64,000 bases of DNA from Flaccisagitta enflata (GCA_965153355.1 OZ231128.1:28830001-28894000), one strand, 5' to 3'; shown: positions 48,495-59,455, counted from the first letter of the stretch. Program-made: numbers and translations. The notes: generated by a model from the letters alone, not told the origin.

Positions 48495-49032
48495 AACAAG
48501 GCCAACACCTATAAGTCGCGTGTGAGACTTAAATATGTAATTAACTTATTACATAACCACATAACTAAAATGACTTTTATTGAATTTGATATATGTAACA
48601 TGACTTAAAATGATCTAAAATGACCTAAAATGACTTAAAATGACCTAATTTGACTTAAATTGACCTAAAATGACTAAAATGATTTAGTGACTATAATGAC
48701 TTAAATTGACTTAAATTGACTTAAAATGACTTTAAATGAATTTAATTGACCTAGAATTACTGAAATTGAATTAAACTGACCTAAATTTACTTAAACAGAC
48801 CTAAAATCACAAAAATGATGAAAATTATTGAAATAACTCAAATGACTTAAATTGACTTAAACTGACTTAAAATGATCTAATTTGACTATAAATAACCCAA
48901 TTGTCTTAAAATGAGTTAGTAGAAATAAAACGAATAAAAAAAGTAAAATGTGACGGACCAACCGACCAACCAACCAACCGACCGACCGACGGACAAAGCG
49001 GGGTGTAGAGTCGCGTAGCACGCGACTAAAAA
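48495..49032 (-). mobile_element. TCS element (reverse) with a TGACCTAAA minisatellite
   Basis: AACAAGGCCAACACCTATAA, GTCGCGTGTGAGACTT, then about 350 bp of 9-10-bp TGACTTAAA/TGACCTAAA units (48595-48915), a run of ACCAACCGACCGAC, and the hairpin AGTCGCGTAGCACGCGACT before AAAAA. Confidence 0.75.
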
Positions 49033-49233
49033 CCAACTATTTAACTTATATGCTTTGAATACATAATTATAGAAAATTAAGTTATCTAAAAAATAAGAAC
49101 ATGTTAAGAACGCTTGAGCCTCAAAATTAAGCTAGAAATAAGAACTCTGAGGCTCACTTAAAAAATCCATGTTCTTATATTATCAAATGCGTGTACATCT
49201 ACATTCCGTAACAACCGCTAAAACGACACAATG

Positions 49234-50096
49234 TACCAGTAATGGCGGCTGTCGCCGTGAGGAAAAAAGTCGTAAGCATTGGTCACTTTTCACCAAGCTT
49301 TTGTCTTTAGTCACTGCAAATCTTTTTTTTTATTAGGTCAAATCAAGAGTTTGTATTGATTGCACTGAAAATCTGAGAAAAATAGGACTGAGCCAAATGA
49401 GCTTGATGAGCTAAAATGCTCAAAATCACTCAACGAGACAACCAGCTATGCTCACCGACATGCTTTCTTGTATTTACATGCTCACATCAAGACATTTATT
49501 CATCCCATTAAAAATAAAAAATGAAAAAAAGACTGAACTAAATAAGCTAAGTGAGCTAGAATGCTGGAAAACACCCTCACAGATGAGCAGTGATGCTCAT
49601 TGATATGTCTTTTTTGTATCTGCTTGCATGTATCAGAATATTTATTCATTCATCACATTTGAAATAAAAAAAATTAAGCTAAATGAGCGAAATGAGCTAG
49701 AATCCCCCAAAACATCCTCACAGATGAGCAGCTATGCTCATAAACATGTTTTCTTGTTTTTCCATGCTCAAACAAACATAAATACGCTCCTTTATTGATC
49801 CTACTTGAAATCATAAAAAATTGAAGAAAAATTCAATTTGAATTATTCGTAATTAAATCTTTAAAAAATCATAATGCAAGAAATATTTGTCATAGAGCAT
49901 TCCGCTTGGCGCCAAATGAAAGAGAATTATTGAATTTACTTACCCTATCAATTTCGTTTGAGAGAGCAATTGGTCGGTCGAGACCCTCAACTTCCTGATA
50001 AGAAAATGAAAACCCTGTTTCTCTCAAATATGTCAAAAAGTCGAAGACTGACTTCGACTTTTTTCCCAATCATCGCATCACCGCGCTCCTATGCAA

Positions 50097-50188
<92 letters not shown>

Positions 50189-51015
50189 TAATCGGGAAAA
50201 AAGTCGAAGTCAGTCTTCAACTTTTTGACATATTCGAGAGAAACAGGGTTTTCATTTTCTTATGGGGAAGTTGAGGGTCTCCTAGGGGCGATTGGGGCCT
50301 CCGATGAAATTGATAGGGTAAGTAAATTTGATAATGCTCTTTCATTTGGCGCCAAGCAGAATGCTCTACGACAAATACTTTTTTGCGCTATGATTTTTTA
50401 AAGATTTATTTACGAAAAATTCAAATGGAATTTTTTTCGATTTTTTATGATTTTGTGTTCGATCAATAATGGAGTGTATTTATGTTTACTTGAGCATGCA
50501 AATACAAGAAAATATGTTTATGAGCACAGCTGCTCATCTGTGAGGGTATTCTTTAGCATTTTAGCTCATTTAGCTCACTTAGCTCAGTCTGTTCTTTCTG
50601 ATTTGAAATATGATAAATGAATAAATATTTTCAAACTTGTTTAAGCAAGCAAATAAAAACACATGTCAGTGAGCAGAGCTGCTCATCTGTGGGGGCTTTT
50701 TCAAGTATTCTAGCTCATTTAGCTTGCGCTTTTTCTCTGATTTTAAACAGGATAAATAAATTAATGTTTTGATTTAAGCATGCAAATACAAGAAAGCATA
50801 TCAGTGAGCAAAGCTGGTTGTCTGGTTGAATCATTTTAAATATTTTAGCTCATCTAGCTCATTTGGCTCAGTCCTATTTTTCCCTGATTTTCAGTGCAAT
50901 CAATACATACAATTGCTTTTGATTTGATCTAAGAAAATTTCAGTGACTGAAGATGGTGAAAAGTGACCAATGCTTACGACTTTTTTCCTCACGGCGACAG
51001 CCGCCATTACTGGTA
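49234..51015. mobile_element. 1.78-kb near-palindromic foldback element
   Basis: The left end TACCAGTAATGGCGGCTG is the inverse of the right end CAGCCGCCATTACTGGTA. Arms of about 860 and 825 bp meet at a GT/GA microsatellite (50098-50187). Each arm holds three ~140-bp sub-repeats. The ends read TA then CCAGTAATGG on both sides, as expected for a TA target duplication in the Tc1/mariner-type manner. There is no open frame for a transposase, so it would depend on enzymes encoded elsewhere. Confidence 0.8.
50098..50187 (+). repeat. (GT)n(GA)n at the palindrome centre
   Basis: About five GT and 40 GA units between the two arms of the 1.78-kb element. Confidence 0.95.
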
Positions 51016-51023
51016 AGAAAGTA

Positions 51024-51035
51024 AGAAAGAAAGAG

Positions 51036-51102
<67 letters not shown>

Positions 51103-51105
51103 GAG
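51024..51105 (+). repeat. (AAAG)n microsatellite
   Basis: About 19 AAAG/GAAA units beginning ten bases after the foldback end. Confidence 0.95.
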
Positions 51106-51408
51106 AAAGAATAGGAAGGAAGAAGAATACGGGGCATACATTTTTTTTGTCGTACGAAAAGCGACGGTGCTAGTGAGGGAAAGAGAGCCGCCAACGCCAT
51201 CCACTGAGAGATGGTTAAAACTAGAACTCTTTGGATTTAGCAAATAAAGAAAAAAGGATTTTCGGTACCTTTTTTTCTCCCACTCCAACAGAAAATACTC
51301 TGAAGAAACAGAAGTTTCTTTTTGTATATGAGGGGCCGAACGCGGAATTTTTTTTCCTTCCAGAGACCGTCCGACTCAACCTACCCAGGCAATAATAACA
51401 AAAATAGC

Positions 51409-51411
<3 letters not shown>

Positions 51412-51505
<94 letters not shown>
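51412..51505 (+). repeat. (TG)n microsatellite
   Basis: About 46 units. Confidence 0.95.
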
Positions 51506-51656
51506 ATGAGTGCAATAAATGGTCAGTATATTGATTCATCGTCGCAAATCGCGTTTAATGATCGCTTTAAGCATATAACGCTCGTTTCTGCGATGTGATC
51601 AAAAAATAGAAGCAGAAAACCAGATGAGGTTTAGAACTAGAAGTCGAGATAATCAT

Positions 51657-51817
51657 AACAAGGCCGGATACACGGCCAATACCAGTTGCGGACGGGTGGA
51701 CAAGGGCGGAAATGCGCGTTTTCACACTATTCGACTCGTGCTCACGGACGGACCGACGGACCAACGGACCGACGGACGGACAAAGCTCTTATAGAGTTGC
51801 GTGTCCGCACCTAAAAA
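51657..51817 (-). mobile_element. TCS element (reverse) just upstream of the ApoL-bearing foldback
   Basis: AACAAGGCCGGATACACGGC, CAGTTGCGGACGGGTGG, GACGGACCGACGGACCAACG, GAGTTGCGTGTCCGCACCT, A-run. Confidence 0.75.
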
Positions 51818-51950
51818 CATAGATTGTTTCTTTTTCAAAATTAAGTAAAAAAAAATTTTATCATTGCAATAACTATTTCTGATGTTAAATCAATAGTACA
51901 GCAATATACGATTAAAAAGCTAAATAGAGATGACGGGGAAAAAATATCAG

Positions 51951-52765
51951 TACCAGTAATGGCGACTGTCGCCGTGAGGAAAAAGTCGTAAGCATTGGTC
52001 TCTTTTCACCAAGCGTTTATCTTTAGTCACTGAAAATCTTTTTTCCGATTAGATCAAATCAAGAGCAATTGTATGTATTGATTGCACTGAAAATCAGAGA
52101 AAAAAAGGACTGAGCCAAATGAGCTAGATGAGCTAAAATGCTCAAAATCACTCAACCAGACAATCGGCTATGCTCACTGACATGCTTTCTTCTATTTACA
52201 TGCTCCCATCAAAACACTTATTTATCCCATTAAAAATCAGAAAAAAAAAAGACTGAGCTAAATGAGCTAAGTGAGCAAAAAATGCTTTAAAACACCCTCA
52301 CAGATGAGCAGTTATGCTCACTGATATGCTTTTTGTATCTGCTTTCTTAAATATGTATCAAAATATTTATTTATTTATCACATTTAAATAAAAAAAAGAA
52401 ACTGAGCTAAATGAGCTAGAGTTCTCCTCACGGATGAGCAGCAATGCTCATAAACTTGTTTTGTTGTATTTGCATGCTCAAACAAACATAGATACACTTC
52501 TTTTTTAATCCTACTGAAAATCATAAAAAGTAGAAAAAAATTCAATTCGCAATTTTCAAAAATAAATCTTTAAAAAATCATAACGCGAAAAATATTTATC
52601 GTAGAGCATTCTGCTTGGCGCCAAATGAAAAAGAATTATCAAATTTACTTACCCTATCAATTTCATCGGAGACCCGCAATTTTCCCATAAGAAAATGAAA
52701 ACCATGTTTTTCTCGAATATGTCAAAAAGTCGAAGACTGACTTCGACTTTTTTCCCGATCATATA
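51951..52765 (+). mobile_element. Left arm of foldback element carrying the ApoL-like gene
   Basis: Begins TACCAGTAATGGCG and follows the left arm of the element at 49234 almost along its whole length, including about three ~140-bp sub-repeats (each with AGCTAAATGAGCTA-like text and CTCACAGATGAGCAG) and the inner near-palindrome GTCGAAGACTGACTTCGAC. Similarity stops at CCCGATCAT, just before the ApoL-like region. The matching right arm is at 54003-54184. Confidence 0.75.
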
Positions 52766-52914
52766 AATGAATTTATCTTTGCATATTGACTTACCCGAAT
52801 GCAATATATTATGTAGATCTGGCCTTTCAATACTCATTTTCTTTCTCGAACAATTCCGCACAAAATCTGGCTTTATTGCACATGAAAAAAAAAAGTTCTT
52901 TCCTCAGTGTCAAA

Positions 52915-53808
52915 ATGGATGCTGAACAATCCACGCCCGGCGGACCATATACATTAAAACTAGCCATCGGCGGCGTAGACATTTGCTACAGATCGGGTGA
53001 AAAAAGTCATCTCTCCGTCAAAAATGGAGGACTGGATTTCTTTCACGAAATTGGTGGTAGTAACGACGCTCCCTTCGACGCCTGTAAAGCGATCGCCATC
53101 GTCATTTTCTCTAAACTTGGAAAATATCTTTTGGAACAAGCTAAAACTTTAGGACCCGCCGCTATCACGTCCATCATCAACTCGGTGAGCAGTCTTGGCT
53201 CCATCGGTTCCACCGCCACAGGCGCTCATAGAACTGCCACCGGCACTGCCACCGGCGCCAGAGCAGCCGCCGCAATTACTGATGACGTCGCGGCCGTAGG
53301 CGCCAACGCCGCTAGAGCCACGTTGGGCACCGGAGCCAAGGTTTTCGCGGGAGTCGGAGGCGGATTGGGGATCGCTTTTGGCATTGTGGACATGGGACTC
53401 GGCATCAATGCGTTGGTCAACGGAACGGCGACTCTCAATCAACTGGTCGCCGTCAAAGAGTTGGTGGGTAGAGCTGAAGAGAAATCCGACTCGTTGGACG
53501 AGAAGAAAAAGAGCATCCTGCGGGAGGCGAAGGAGAAGATCGATCAGCTGATCGTGGAAGCCGACGCTTACTGCAAAGGCACCAACGGGACCAAAATCGC
53601 CGGGGGAATCCTCTCTGCTTTCGGAGGAAGCATGGCCATCGCTGGGATTTTCTTCCCTCCGCTTCTCATCCCAGCGGCTGTCATTGGAGGCATCGGGGCT
53701 ACAGCCAGTATCACCGCCACCATTGTGGAACTGAGTGTGGACCACCAAAAACGGTTCCAGGATATCGTCAAGAAATTGGGAGAAGATGAAATTCACTTTA
53801 TAGGGTGA
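52915..53808 (+). CDS. Apolipoprotein-L-like membrane-associated protein (297 aa)
   Basis: An open frame of 297 codons from an ATG in good context (AAAATGG) to TGA at 53806. The same frame stays open upstream to an ATG at 52786, but CTTTCCTCAG ending at 52907 looks like a splice acceptor just before the chosen ATG, so a 5' non-coding exon is possible. Residues about 141-190 are a glycine-rich hydrophobic stretch (GVGGGLGIAFGIVDMGLG) followed by a charged helix. Residues 227-271 (KIAGGILSAFGG, then GIFFPP, then IGGIGATASITATIVE) match the glycine/proline membrane hairpin typical of the apolipoprotein L family. A charged helix (HQKRFQDIVKKLGEDE) ends the protein. Residues 96-135 are Ala/Thr/Gly-rich low complexity. 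The family includes lipid-binding and membrane-inserting proteins in animals; no particular role can be read here. The ORF is GC-rich compared with its AT-rich flanks and has no internal intron. Known: family motif pattern. Inferred: function and start. Confidence 0.72.
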   Translation: MDAEQSTPGGPYTLKLAIGGVDICYRSGEKSHLSVKNGGLDFFHEIGGSNDAPFDACKAIAIVIFSKLGKYLLEQAKTLGPAAITSIINSVSSLGSIGSTATGAHRTATGTATGARAAAAITDDVAAVGANAARATLGTGAKVFAGVGGGLGIAFGIVDMGLGINALVNGTATLNQLVAVKELVGRAEEKSDSLDEKKKSILREAKEKIDQLIVEADAYCKGTNGTKIAGGILSAFGGSMAIAGIFFPPLLIPAAVIGGIGATASITATIVELSVDHQKRFQDIVKKLGEDEIHFIG

Positions 53809-54002
53809 TCGTGGCGATCTGGTGACTGAGCATGGAGCACACAACTGAACTAACACACCCCTTAAAATTAGGCGAACTGGGATTTGAACTCGTATATAAA
53901 TGCTTGTTAAGTGCTTATCTAGTGTCGAAGTCTGTACATGTAATGTCTATCATAGTTTCACAAAAATTGTCCAATTCATAGCTATTTATTCCTTCTTTAA
54001 AT

Positions 54003-54184
54003 TAATCGGGTAAAAAGTCGAAGTCAGTCTTCGACTTTTTGACATATTCGAGAGAAACATGGTTTCCATTTTCTTATGCGGAAGTTGAGAATCTCGAATT
54101 CTCGATCGAGCGAATGTGGCCTCCAAAGAAATTGATCTATAGGGTGAGTAAATTTGATAATTCTCTTTCATTTGGCGCCAAGCA
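54003..54184 (+). mobile_element. Truncated right arm of the same foldback element
   Basis: Starts TAATCGGGTAAAAAGTCG and is the inverted counterpart of about 52630-52765; it aligns with the right arm of the intact element at 50187-50358, through the GTCGAAG palindrome, the AGAGAAACATGG block and TTTGGCGCCAAGC. It then breaks off into a 21-bp minisatellite. The outer ~650 bp of this arm are missing, so the element is presumably no longer mobile by itself. Confidence 0.7.
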
Positions 54185-54318
54185 AATTTCAGGCCTGAGA
54201 GGGCAGATTCAAGGCCTAAGAGGGCAGATTTTAGGCCTGAGAGGGCAGATTTCAGGCCTGAGAGGGCAGATTTCAGGCCTGAGAGGGCAGATTTCAGGCC
54301 TGAGAGGGCCTGGGGGGA
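54185..54318 (+). repeat. 21-bp minisatellite, six units
   Basis: Six near-identical units of AGGCCTGAGAGGGCAGATTTC, beginning exactly where the truncated foldback arm stops. High identity suggests recent expansion. Confidence 0.8.
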
Positions 54319-54339
54319 CGCACGGATGGACGAACGAAC

Positions 54340-54410
54340 GAACGAACGAAAGTCCCCCTGTGTTCTACAGGACTTCGTCCCCTTCGGGGCCGCTGCCCAA
54401 AAAGTAGAAA
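54340..54410 (-). mobile_element. GCAGGGC-family end module
   Basis: GAACGAACGAACGAACG, CCCTGTGTTCTACAGGACTT, CGTCCCCTTCGGGGCCGCTG, CCC. The CCCC-TTC-GGGG part is a tight hairpin. Confidence 0.55.
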
Positions 54411-54469
54411 AAGAAAAAAAAAAGAAAAAGAAAGAGAAAGAGAAAGAAAAGAAGAAGAAAAGTAATAGT

Positions 54470-54910
54470 CGCAAAAGCGTTAGATGGTCAGCGGTACCCG
54501 TGCCCTGCTAGTTGTGGAAGTTGAGTGGGAGCAGGGCAGCGTCCGAAGGTCGATGACCTATGCTTTCACACATGGGAATTTTCCTTCTACTTCTCCTCTC
54601 CTCCTCCGCACCTCCCCCAGCCCTGCCCATTTCTCAGCCTGAGGCCCATATCCCAGCCTCGAGGCCCAAATCCCAGTCTTGAGGCCCAAATCCCTAGAGA
54701 GTGGAATCTGGGCCTTGGGATTGGGATTTGAGCCTTGAGGGTGGGATTTGGGCCTCAAGACTGGAATTTGGGGATATGAGCCTCCAGGCTGAGAAATGGG
54801 CCTGGAGGCTGGGGGGAGGGGGGGTACGGAGAAGAAGGAGAAGGAGAAGGAGGAGGAGAAAATTCCCCATATGTGTGAAAGCATAGGTCATCGACCCCTT
54901 CAGAGCCGCT
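54470..54910. mobile_element. GCAGGGC-family element that flips orientation in the middle
   Basis: GTTAGATGGTCAGCGGTACC, stem TGCCCTGC with GCAGGGCA, GATGACCTATGCTTTCACAC, then a minisatellite reading GAGGCCCAAATCCCAGCCT that switches near 54690 to GGGATTTGGGCCTCAAG, a GGAGAAGAAGG tract and the inverse end GTGTGAAAGCATAGGTCATC. The whole piece from 54552 to 54892 can fold back with arms of about 165 bp. Confidence 0.7.
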
Positions 54911-54999
54911 GCCGAAAAGGGGAAGAACTGACTGAAGAAGAAAAGTAAAATCCTGTATAACAAATGAGGACTTTTGTTGGTCCTACCTTAGAGAGTTGA

Positions 55000-55230
55000 T
55001 GGGCTGATTACAGGCCTAAGCTATGATGGTGTAAAGGCTTCTCCAAGGTTGATTTAACGCCTGAAAGGGCTGATTTGAAGCTTAGCTGGGCTGATTTGAG
55101 GTCTAAGAGGGCTAAATTGAGGCTTGAAAGAGCTAATTTAATGATTCGGGGACTAATTTGAGACCTAAGAGAGCTGGTTCGGGGCCTGAGAAGGCAGATT
55201 TAAGGCATGAGAGGCTTGATTGGGGAGTGG
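55000..55230 (+). repeat. Degenerate CTGATTTGAGGCCTAAGAGG minisatellite
   Basis: About ten loose units of around 20-21 bp (CTGATTTGAAGC, CTAAATTGAGGCTTG and similar). Related to the 54185 array but older. Confidence 0.6.
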
Positions 55231-55559
55231 GGGGTCAGTATCAACCAATATTCGAAACGCTTCTCGGACACATGACCAAAGTGTGCACAATCACATAACA
55301 TGATCACATGTAAAAGGAAGAAGGGATTGGACCATATCAATTACAGTCGTGCCACACCCCTAATTTACATTATAATAAATAGGGAGAACGAAGAGGAAGA
55401 GGAAACTGCTATACATTACTATGGGGAAAGTAGGTGTGGCACGACTGTAAATGATGAAGTCCTTTGAGCTTTTCTTTTTAGATATCATGTTGATCTATGA
55501 TTGTGTATAACCTGGTCATAGGTCCAATTGGCATTTCCAAAGTCGGTTGATACCGGCCG

Positions 55560-56085
55560 GAGGGGGGTTACAATGGAAGAACGAACGAACAGACAGATGA
55601 AAGTCCCCTTGTGTTCTACAGGACTTTGTCCCCTTTGGGGCCATTGCCCAAAAGGGAGAAAGAATAGTCGCAAGAATATTAGATGGTCAGCGGTACCCGT
55701 GCCCTGCCTAATTAGGTTGTGATTGAAGTTGAGGGAGGGAGCAGGGCAGTGGCCCCAAAAAAGCCCATGACCTATACTTTCACACATGAGAAAATTTCCC
55801 CGTCTCCTCCTTCTAGTCGCTGGGACTTGGGTCTTAGGGCAAGAACATGGGCCTTGGGGTTGGGATTTGGACCTTGAGGCGGGAACTTGGGCCTTGAGGC
55901 TGGGATTTGGAGCTTGAGGATAGAAATTGGGCCTCTAGGCTGAGATATAGGCCTCATAGCTGGGATATGGGTCTCGGGGTCTGGGGGGGGGGCAGGGGGG
56001 GAAACAGAAGGAGAATGAGAAACTTCCCCATGTGTGAAAGCACAGGTCATCGGTCACGTTGGTGCCGCTGCCCAAAAAGTAGAAT
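55560..56085. mobile_element. GCAGGGC-family element
   Basis: GAACGAACGAACAGACAG, TGTGTTCTACAGGACTTTG, CCCCTTTGGGGCCATTGCCC, GTCGCAAGAATATTAGATGG, stem TGCCCTGC with GCAGGGCA, CATGACCTATACTTTCACAC, eight or so units of GGGACTTGGGCCTTGAGGC, and inverse end GTGTGAAAGCACAGGTCATC. Confidence 0.65.
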
Positions 56086-56204
56086 AAGAACAAGAAAGGA
56101 GGGAAATCATGTTAATCCATTCGAATATTGGATTCCAGGCTCGAGATTTAGAGAGACCAGCCAACTTAGCCACTCGATGGAAATTAATAAAGAAGAAGAA
56201 AAAA

Positions 56205-56785
56205 CTAGTCATCCAAGGATCGCACATGGTCAGCGGTACCCGATGCCCTGCTTGGAGTGATTAGCTGAAGAAGCTGAGTGGGAGCAGGGCAGCGGCCCCA
56301 AAGGGCCGATGTCCTGTAGGACACAGGGGTGAATTTCCAGACGTCCTGAGAAAGCACATTTAAGGACTGAGTTGATTGATTGGAGAACAGTAATGAGATC
56401 AGGGATGAGGGCAGATTTGAACCTGAGAGGGTCATTTTGAGGGCTGATTTGAGACCAATTTTAGGTTTGAGAGGTCTGATTTTAGGCTTGAAATAGTTGA
56501 TTTTGGGCCTGATAAGGCTGATGTAGTACCTTAGTGCGCTGATTTTGGGCTTGAGTGAACTAATTTTGGATCTAAAAGGGCTGATTTTGGGTCTGAGAGG
56601 GGTGATTTTGGGTCTGAGAGGGCTGACTTGGGGCCTGAGAGGACTGATTTGGGGTCTGAGAGGGCTGATTGGGGTCTGAGAGGGGCCTTGGGGGGGGGGA
56701 CGTACATACGGACGTATGTACGGACGTCTGGAAATTCACCCCTGTGTCCTACAGGACATCGGCCCTTTGGGGCCGCTGCCCAAAA
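56205..56785. mobile_element. GCAGGGC-family element, full inverted ends
   Basis: CATGGTCAGCGGTACCCG, stem TGCCCTGC with GCAGGGCA, then GCGGCCCCAAAGGGCC, GATGTCCTGTAGGACACAGG, GGTGAATTTCCAGACGTCC; a core of CTGATTTTGGGTCTGAGAGG units; a GTACATACGGACGTATGTAC palindrome; and the inverse end GGACGTCTGGAAATTCACCC to GGGGCCGCTGCCC. The best-preserved member in the window. Confidence 0.7.
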
Positions 56786-56964
56786 ACGAAAATCAGAATA
56801 ATTGATAAGCAGGAAAAATGAATGAAAGAACTCAAGGCGGGAGTTTATGCAGTTTTTTCTTCAATGTTTTCTTTTTGAGTATTTTTATAGCGTTGATTCC
56901 CGTCAGCCGTTGGGACGTTGGTTTTTGTTGCCTTCTGTTTCTGCAACTGGCATCAGTTCTTTCT

Positions 56965-57029
56965 TTTTCTCTGTCTGTTTCTCTCTCTCTCTGTTTCTCC
57001 CTCTCTCTCTTTGTTTCTCTCTCTCTTTC

Positions 57030-57077
<48 letters not shown>
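56965..57077 (+). repeat. (TC)n-rich tract
   Basis: TGTTTCTCTCTC-like units becoming pure TC after 57033. Confidence 0.85.
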
Positions 57078-57078
<1 letters not shown>

Positions 57079-57197
57079 GCTTTTTCATTTTTGTCACGCA
57101 GAGAAATTGCAAGTTTGTATACTTGGTTGTTGTTGTTGAGTGTTCGTCGTTGGCCACTCGAGTTTAAAAAAAAACAACAGAACAATGGACGCACAAC

Positions 57198-57330
57198 TTT
57201 TTAGGTGGGTCAAATCATCTCTATAACCGTTCCTGGCTGTCCATCCATCCGTCGGTTGGTTGATCGGTCCGTGTGTCACGCAACCGCTTGATGATCGAAC
57301 CGGTGCACCTATTGGTTTACCTGGCCTTGT
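57198..57330 (+). mobile_element. TCS element, GGTGGGTC variant
   Basis: TTTTTAGGTGGGTCAAATCATC, GTCGGTTGGTTGATCGGTCC, GTGTCACGCAACCGCTTGATG, GGTGCACCTATTGGTTTACC, TGGCCTTGT. The stem is partly broken; the next copy is a close relative. Confidence 0.6.
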
Positions 57331-57350
57331 ACATCTCTCTTTCAATCACA

Positions 57351-57480
57351 TTTTTAGGTGCGACAAAGCACCTCTATAACTGGCTGTGTCCGTCGGTCGG
57401 TCGGTCGGTCGGTTGGTATGTCTGTAACGCATTCGTTCGACGATCCACACGTCGCACCTATTGGCCTACTTGGCCTTGTT
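57351..57480 (+). mobile_element. TCS element, GGTGCGAC subtype, intact
   Basis: TTTTT, hairpin AGGTGCGACAAAGCACCT, five GTCGG units, AACGCATTCGTTCGACGATC, distal GTCGCACCT, hairpin GGCCTACTTGGCC, TTGTT. All three stem parts match perfectly in a sequence unlike the main subtype. Confidence 0.85.
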
Positions 57481-58412
57481 TGGGGGAGCAACGACTTGAA
57501 AATTGGGTGCGGCTTGAAATATTGTGATGTACTCACATTCGCTTAATTCTAATGGAGAAGCAAGCCCGGAGGCCCATCATTTTTCGTCACGTGCAAACAA
57601 AGTTCTACTCCACAGCATTCTTTATTACGTCAGTCCGTCGTTTCGTCAATTTCTGTCATGTTATCGTCGATAAAAAAAAATCAAAAGCAAATGGAGACAA
57701 AAAAAAAAACGCAAATGAACTTTTTTCTCGTTTCGAAAGGATTCTAGTTATTTGCTGATTCGTTTATTAAGGGTTTTACTGCATTATTTACGACAAACTA
57801 GACTGACTTCTTTTCCCTACACAATATATCTCTCATGTCTACTGCGGAATTTTCTATTACTGTAACTCTTTCGTTTCATTACTGTTATTTCAGTAAATGA
57901 CGCTTTCCTCACTATCACTTTCGGTAAATTACTGAGTGCTTTGCGGAAGAAGTAAAACTTAGCGGCGGAGGATTTGTAACTGAGCGGAGCGGAGAGCGAA
58001 GGCGGCGAGGGAATGAACGGAGGAACCAAATAAGTTAATGCACCATCAAGCGGAGGTTGCGGAAATTTAGTCCTTAACTATCAATCCTCTTAAACATAGC
58101 GGCGGAAATATAAAGAGGAAAGGAAATTCATTCACAAGATGCGGAAAAAAACATACAAGTCTTTTCCTATCATAGACTGCATTTCATCCAAGTTTCTCCG
58201 TTTCTTTCTCTGTTTCTCTCTCTGTTTCTTTCTCTGTTTCTTTCTCTGTTTCTTGCTTTCTTTTTTCTCTCTTTCTTCCCTTCATTTATTTCTTCATCAT
58301 GTTATGCTCGACAATCGAACATTTCCATTCTATCATTTTTTTCAGTTCATCAAAAAATCCACCTGACCCAGGCCATGCGCACTTTTGTTTCCTTTCATTT
58401 ATTACCCCCCCC

Positions 58413-58798
<386 letters not shown>

Positions 58799-59071
58799 AC
58801 TCTCTCTCTTTCTCAGTCCAGTATCGACATAGCTGTCATAACGCGCAGTTCTCTCTTAGACCGGATCATGTAAAGTAGGGATACCGAATTTTGATTGCTG
58901 AGGTTTTTGAGGGTTGACAATTGTGGACTAAATTTCCGCAGCCTCCGCCCTATGTTCTGGTTTCCTCGGTCCGTCCCATTGCCGCCTCCGCTCTTTAATT
59001 TCCGCAGCCTCCGCTCTTTATTTTCACTTACTCTCTTCCTCCGCCGCCATTACTTGTTACGGTCAGGTACC

Positions 59072-59450
59072 TTGAGTTTCCTTACCGGCGGTAACACATC
59101 AGTTACCGTAGAAATAGTAAGGCTCAGTAAGATGGAGGGAAGGAAGAAAATTCCGCCTTGGCCATGATTATATATACAAAGTTACGAGGTGCCCTATATA
59201 CGAATTACTTTGCTTAAAATCAAATCAACTTTCTGAATGTACGTGACCGGGCGACGAAATTCCTTGATCTTATTTCAATGTTGCAGTTCAACTGTCTAAT
59301 AAGCCAAGTAGATCTCAACCACCTCCAAATCCAAGTTGCTCTCTATTTCTCTCCCTCTTGCCTACTAGAGAAATAAAACTTTTCTTTAAAAAGCAGTTTT
59401 TTTTTCTTGAGAAGGCCAGTCTGTGCTATCGTCATTCGTCAGATTGAGAT
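59072..59450. other. No gene recognised
   Basis: Ordinary AT-rich DNA after the GCGGAGG element. Confidence 0.4.
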
Positions 59451-59455
59451 TTCGA

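Noticed and set aside
53149-53856. 235-codon ORF on the minus strand opposite the ApoL-like gene
   Set aside because: Shadow frame of a GC-rich coding region; the plus-strand frame has the family motifs.
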